From Bradyrhizobium sp. CCBAU 53340 (lineage in GTDB: Bacteria; Pseudomonadota; Alphaproteobacteria; Rhizobiales; Xanthobacteraceae): a DNA stretch of 64,000 nt. Location: positions 1,798,001 to 1,862,000 of the forward strand of contig NZ_CP030055.1 in assembly GCF_015291645.1 (NCBI RefSeq), in the 5' to 3' direction. Position 1 is the first letter of the stretch. Every line of letters starts with the position of its first letter. Below are positions 63,235 to 64,000 of the stretch, one piece after another. Under the pieces are notes generated by a model that saw nothing but the letters and a program-made list of their open reading frames with translations, did no database searches and was not told where the DNA came from. The position numbers were made by a program, and so were the translations under genes.

Positions 63235-64000
63235 ATGACGGATCAGAAAGTTTCGAACGAATTGCGCGTGGCCATCGCAGGGCTGGGCTCGATCGGCACC
63301 AAGGTCGCGGCTGCGCTCGACCAGGGCATCGAGGGATTGGCGCTGTCGGCCGTCGCGGTGCGCGATCCCGCCAAGCATCACGCTTTCCTCAACGCCCTGC
63401 GCCATCAGCCGCAAATCCTGCCCATCGACCAGCTTGGCGAGGCCGCCGACATCGTGGTCGAATGCGCGCCGAGCAGCCAGTTGCGGGCGATCGTCGAGCC
63501 TGCGGTGAAGCGTGGCAAGTCCGCAGTCGTGGTCAGTGTCGGCGGGCTGCTCGACAATTTTGATCTCGTCGATCTCGCGCGGGCCAATGGTGGTCGGATC
63601 CTCGTTCCGACCGGCGCGCTGATCGGCCTCGACGCGGTCAATGCGGCTGCGGTCGGGACCATCCATTCGGTGAAAATGGTGACACGCAAGCCGATCGACG
63701 GGCTGAAGGGCGCACCGTTCATCGTCGAGAACAACATCGACATCGACAATCTGCGCGAGCCGCTCAAGCTGTTCGAGGGCAGCGCGCGCGAAGCGGCAAA
63801 GGGCTTTCCGGCCAACGTCAATGTCGCCGTTGCACTGTCGCTGGCGGGCATCGGGCCCGATCGCACCCTGATCCAGGTGTGGGCCGACCCGACCGTGACG
63901 CGCAACGTTCATCGCATCGAGGTGGAAGCGGATTCGGCGCGGTTCTCGATGGGCATCGAGAACATTCCGTCCGAAAATCCCAAGACCGGGTTGATCACCG
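63235..64000 (+). CDS. L-aspartate dehydrogenase, 3' end outside window
   Basis: A partial protein of 255 residues here, truncated by the window edge. It has a Rossmann NAD(P)-binding motif (VAIAGLGSIGTKVAAAL, about 12-28) and the AspDH catalytic domain (VPTGALIGLDAVNAAAVG, KGFPANVNVAVALSLAGIGPDRT). The family makes oxaloacetate/iminoaspartate from L-aspartate and can feed NAD synthesis, catabolism or polyhydroxyalkanoate metabolism. A GTG at 63193 overlapping the LysR stop is in frame and could be the start; the GGTGGGA before 63235 favours the ATG. Confidence 0.85.
   Translation, partial: MTDQKVSNELRVAIAGLGSIGTKVAAALDQGIEGLALSAVAVRDPAKHHAFLNALRHQPQILPIDQLGEAADIVVECAPSSQLRAIVEPAVKRGKSAVVVSVGGLLDNFDLVDLARANGGRILVPTGALIGLDAVNAAAVGTIHSVKMVTRKPIDGLKGAPFIVENNIDIDNLREPLKLFEGSAREAAKGFPANVNVAVALSLAGIGPDRTLIQVWADPTVTRNVHRIEVEADSARFSMGIENIPSENPKTGLIT

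Overview
The window looks like a chromosomal segment of a Bradyrhizobium-type alphaproteobacterium (Nitrobacteraceae). The reasons are uniformly high GC, the alphaproteobacterial order of the division and cell wall (dcw) cluster followed by lpxC-bamD-recN-ligA, a type A RNase P RNA, an orphan Flp pilin, an ECF42-type sigma factor with its YCII partner, and several families of short intergenic palindromes typical of this group. The assignment rests on gene content and remembered family features, not on a database search.

Layout. 1-5.1 kb: the N-terminal part of a MocR-type regulator, divergent from a DUF983 zinc-ribbon membrane protein; an alpha/beta hydrolase; rnpB on the minus strand; a YCII/ECF42 sigma pair; a minus-strand AmpD-like amidase. 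5.5-25.4 kb: the dcw cluster, all on plus, in the order rsmH-ftsL-ftsI-murE-murF-mraY-murD-(small anchored protein)-ftsW-murG-murC-murB-ddl-ftsQ-ftsA-ftsZ, closed by a hairpin terminator after ftsZ. It makes the UDP-MurNAc-pentapeptide and lipid II precursors and the divisome that uses them. 25.7-31.9 kb: lpxC, bamD, recN and ligA, the usual alphaproteobacterial continuation. 32-36.8 kb: a Bcr/CflA-type exporter, an M24 aminopeptidase P, a 59-residue basic protein and prmA. 36.9-47.6 kb: an orphan Flp pilin, a small membrane protein, a phytoene-dehydrogenase-like flavoprotein, a membrane protein fused to a spermidine-synthase-like domain, a glycerophosphodiesterase, an unusual M28-like secreted protein with an HExxH motif, an L,D-transpeptidase, a glycine-zipper protein and an ABC-2 exporter. 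47.8-52.8 kb: four alpha/beta hydrolase genes, two of them paralogues and one lacking the nucleophile serine, with a CGNR zinc-finger regulator and a HAD hydrolase. 52.9-59.6 kb: a 1589-residue FecR-VCBS-RTX protein, divergent from a secreted FecR protein and a TPR protein. 59.7-64 kb: tartrate/malate dehydrogenase, an MFS permease, a divergent LysR regulator and a truncated aspartate dehydrogenase.

The best candidates for something undescribed are (i) the FecR-VCBS-RTX giant with its divergent FecR and TPR partners, (ii) the CGNR regulator with three copies of a TGTAACCTGT-like sequence in the promoter it shares with an alpha/beta hydrolase whose nucleophile serine is alanine, (iii) the M28-like protein whose catalytic motif reads as HExxH, and (iv) the paired secreted hydrolase paralogues. 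At least 15 intergenic palindromes in seven families lie between genes, including inside the dcw cluster. CtrA-like sites lie ahead of ftsW and ftsQ.
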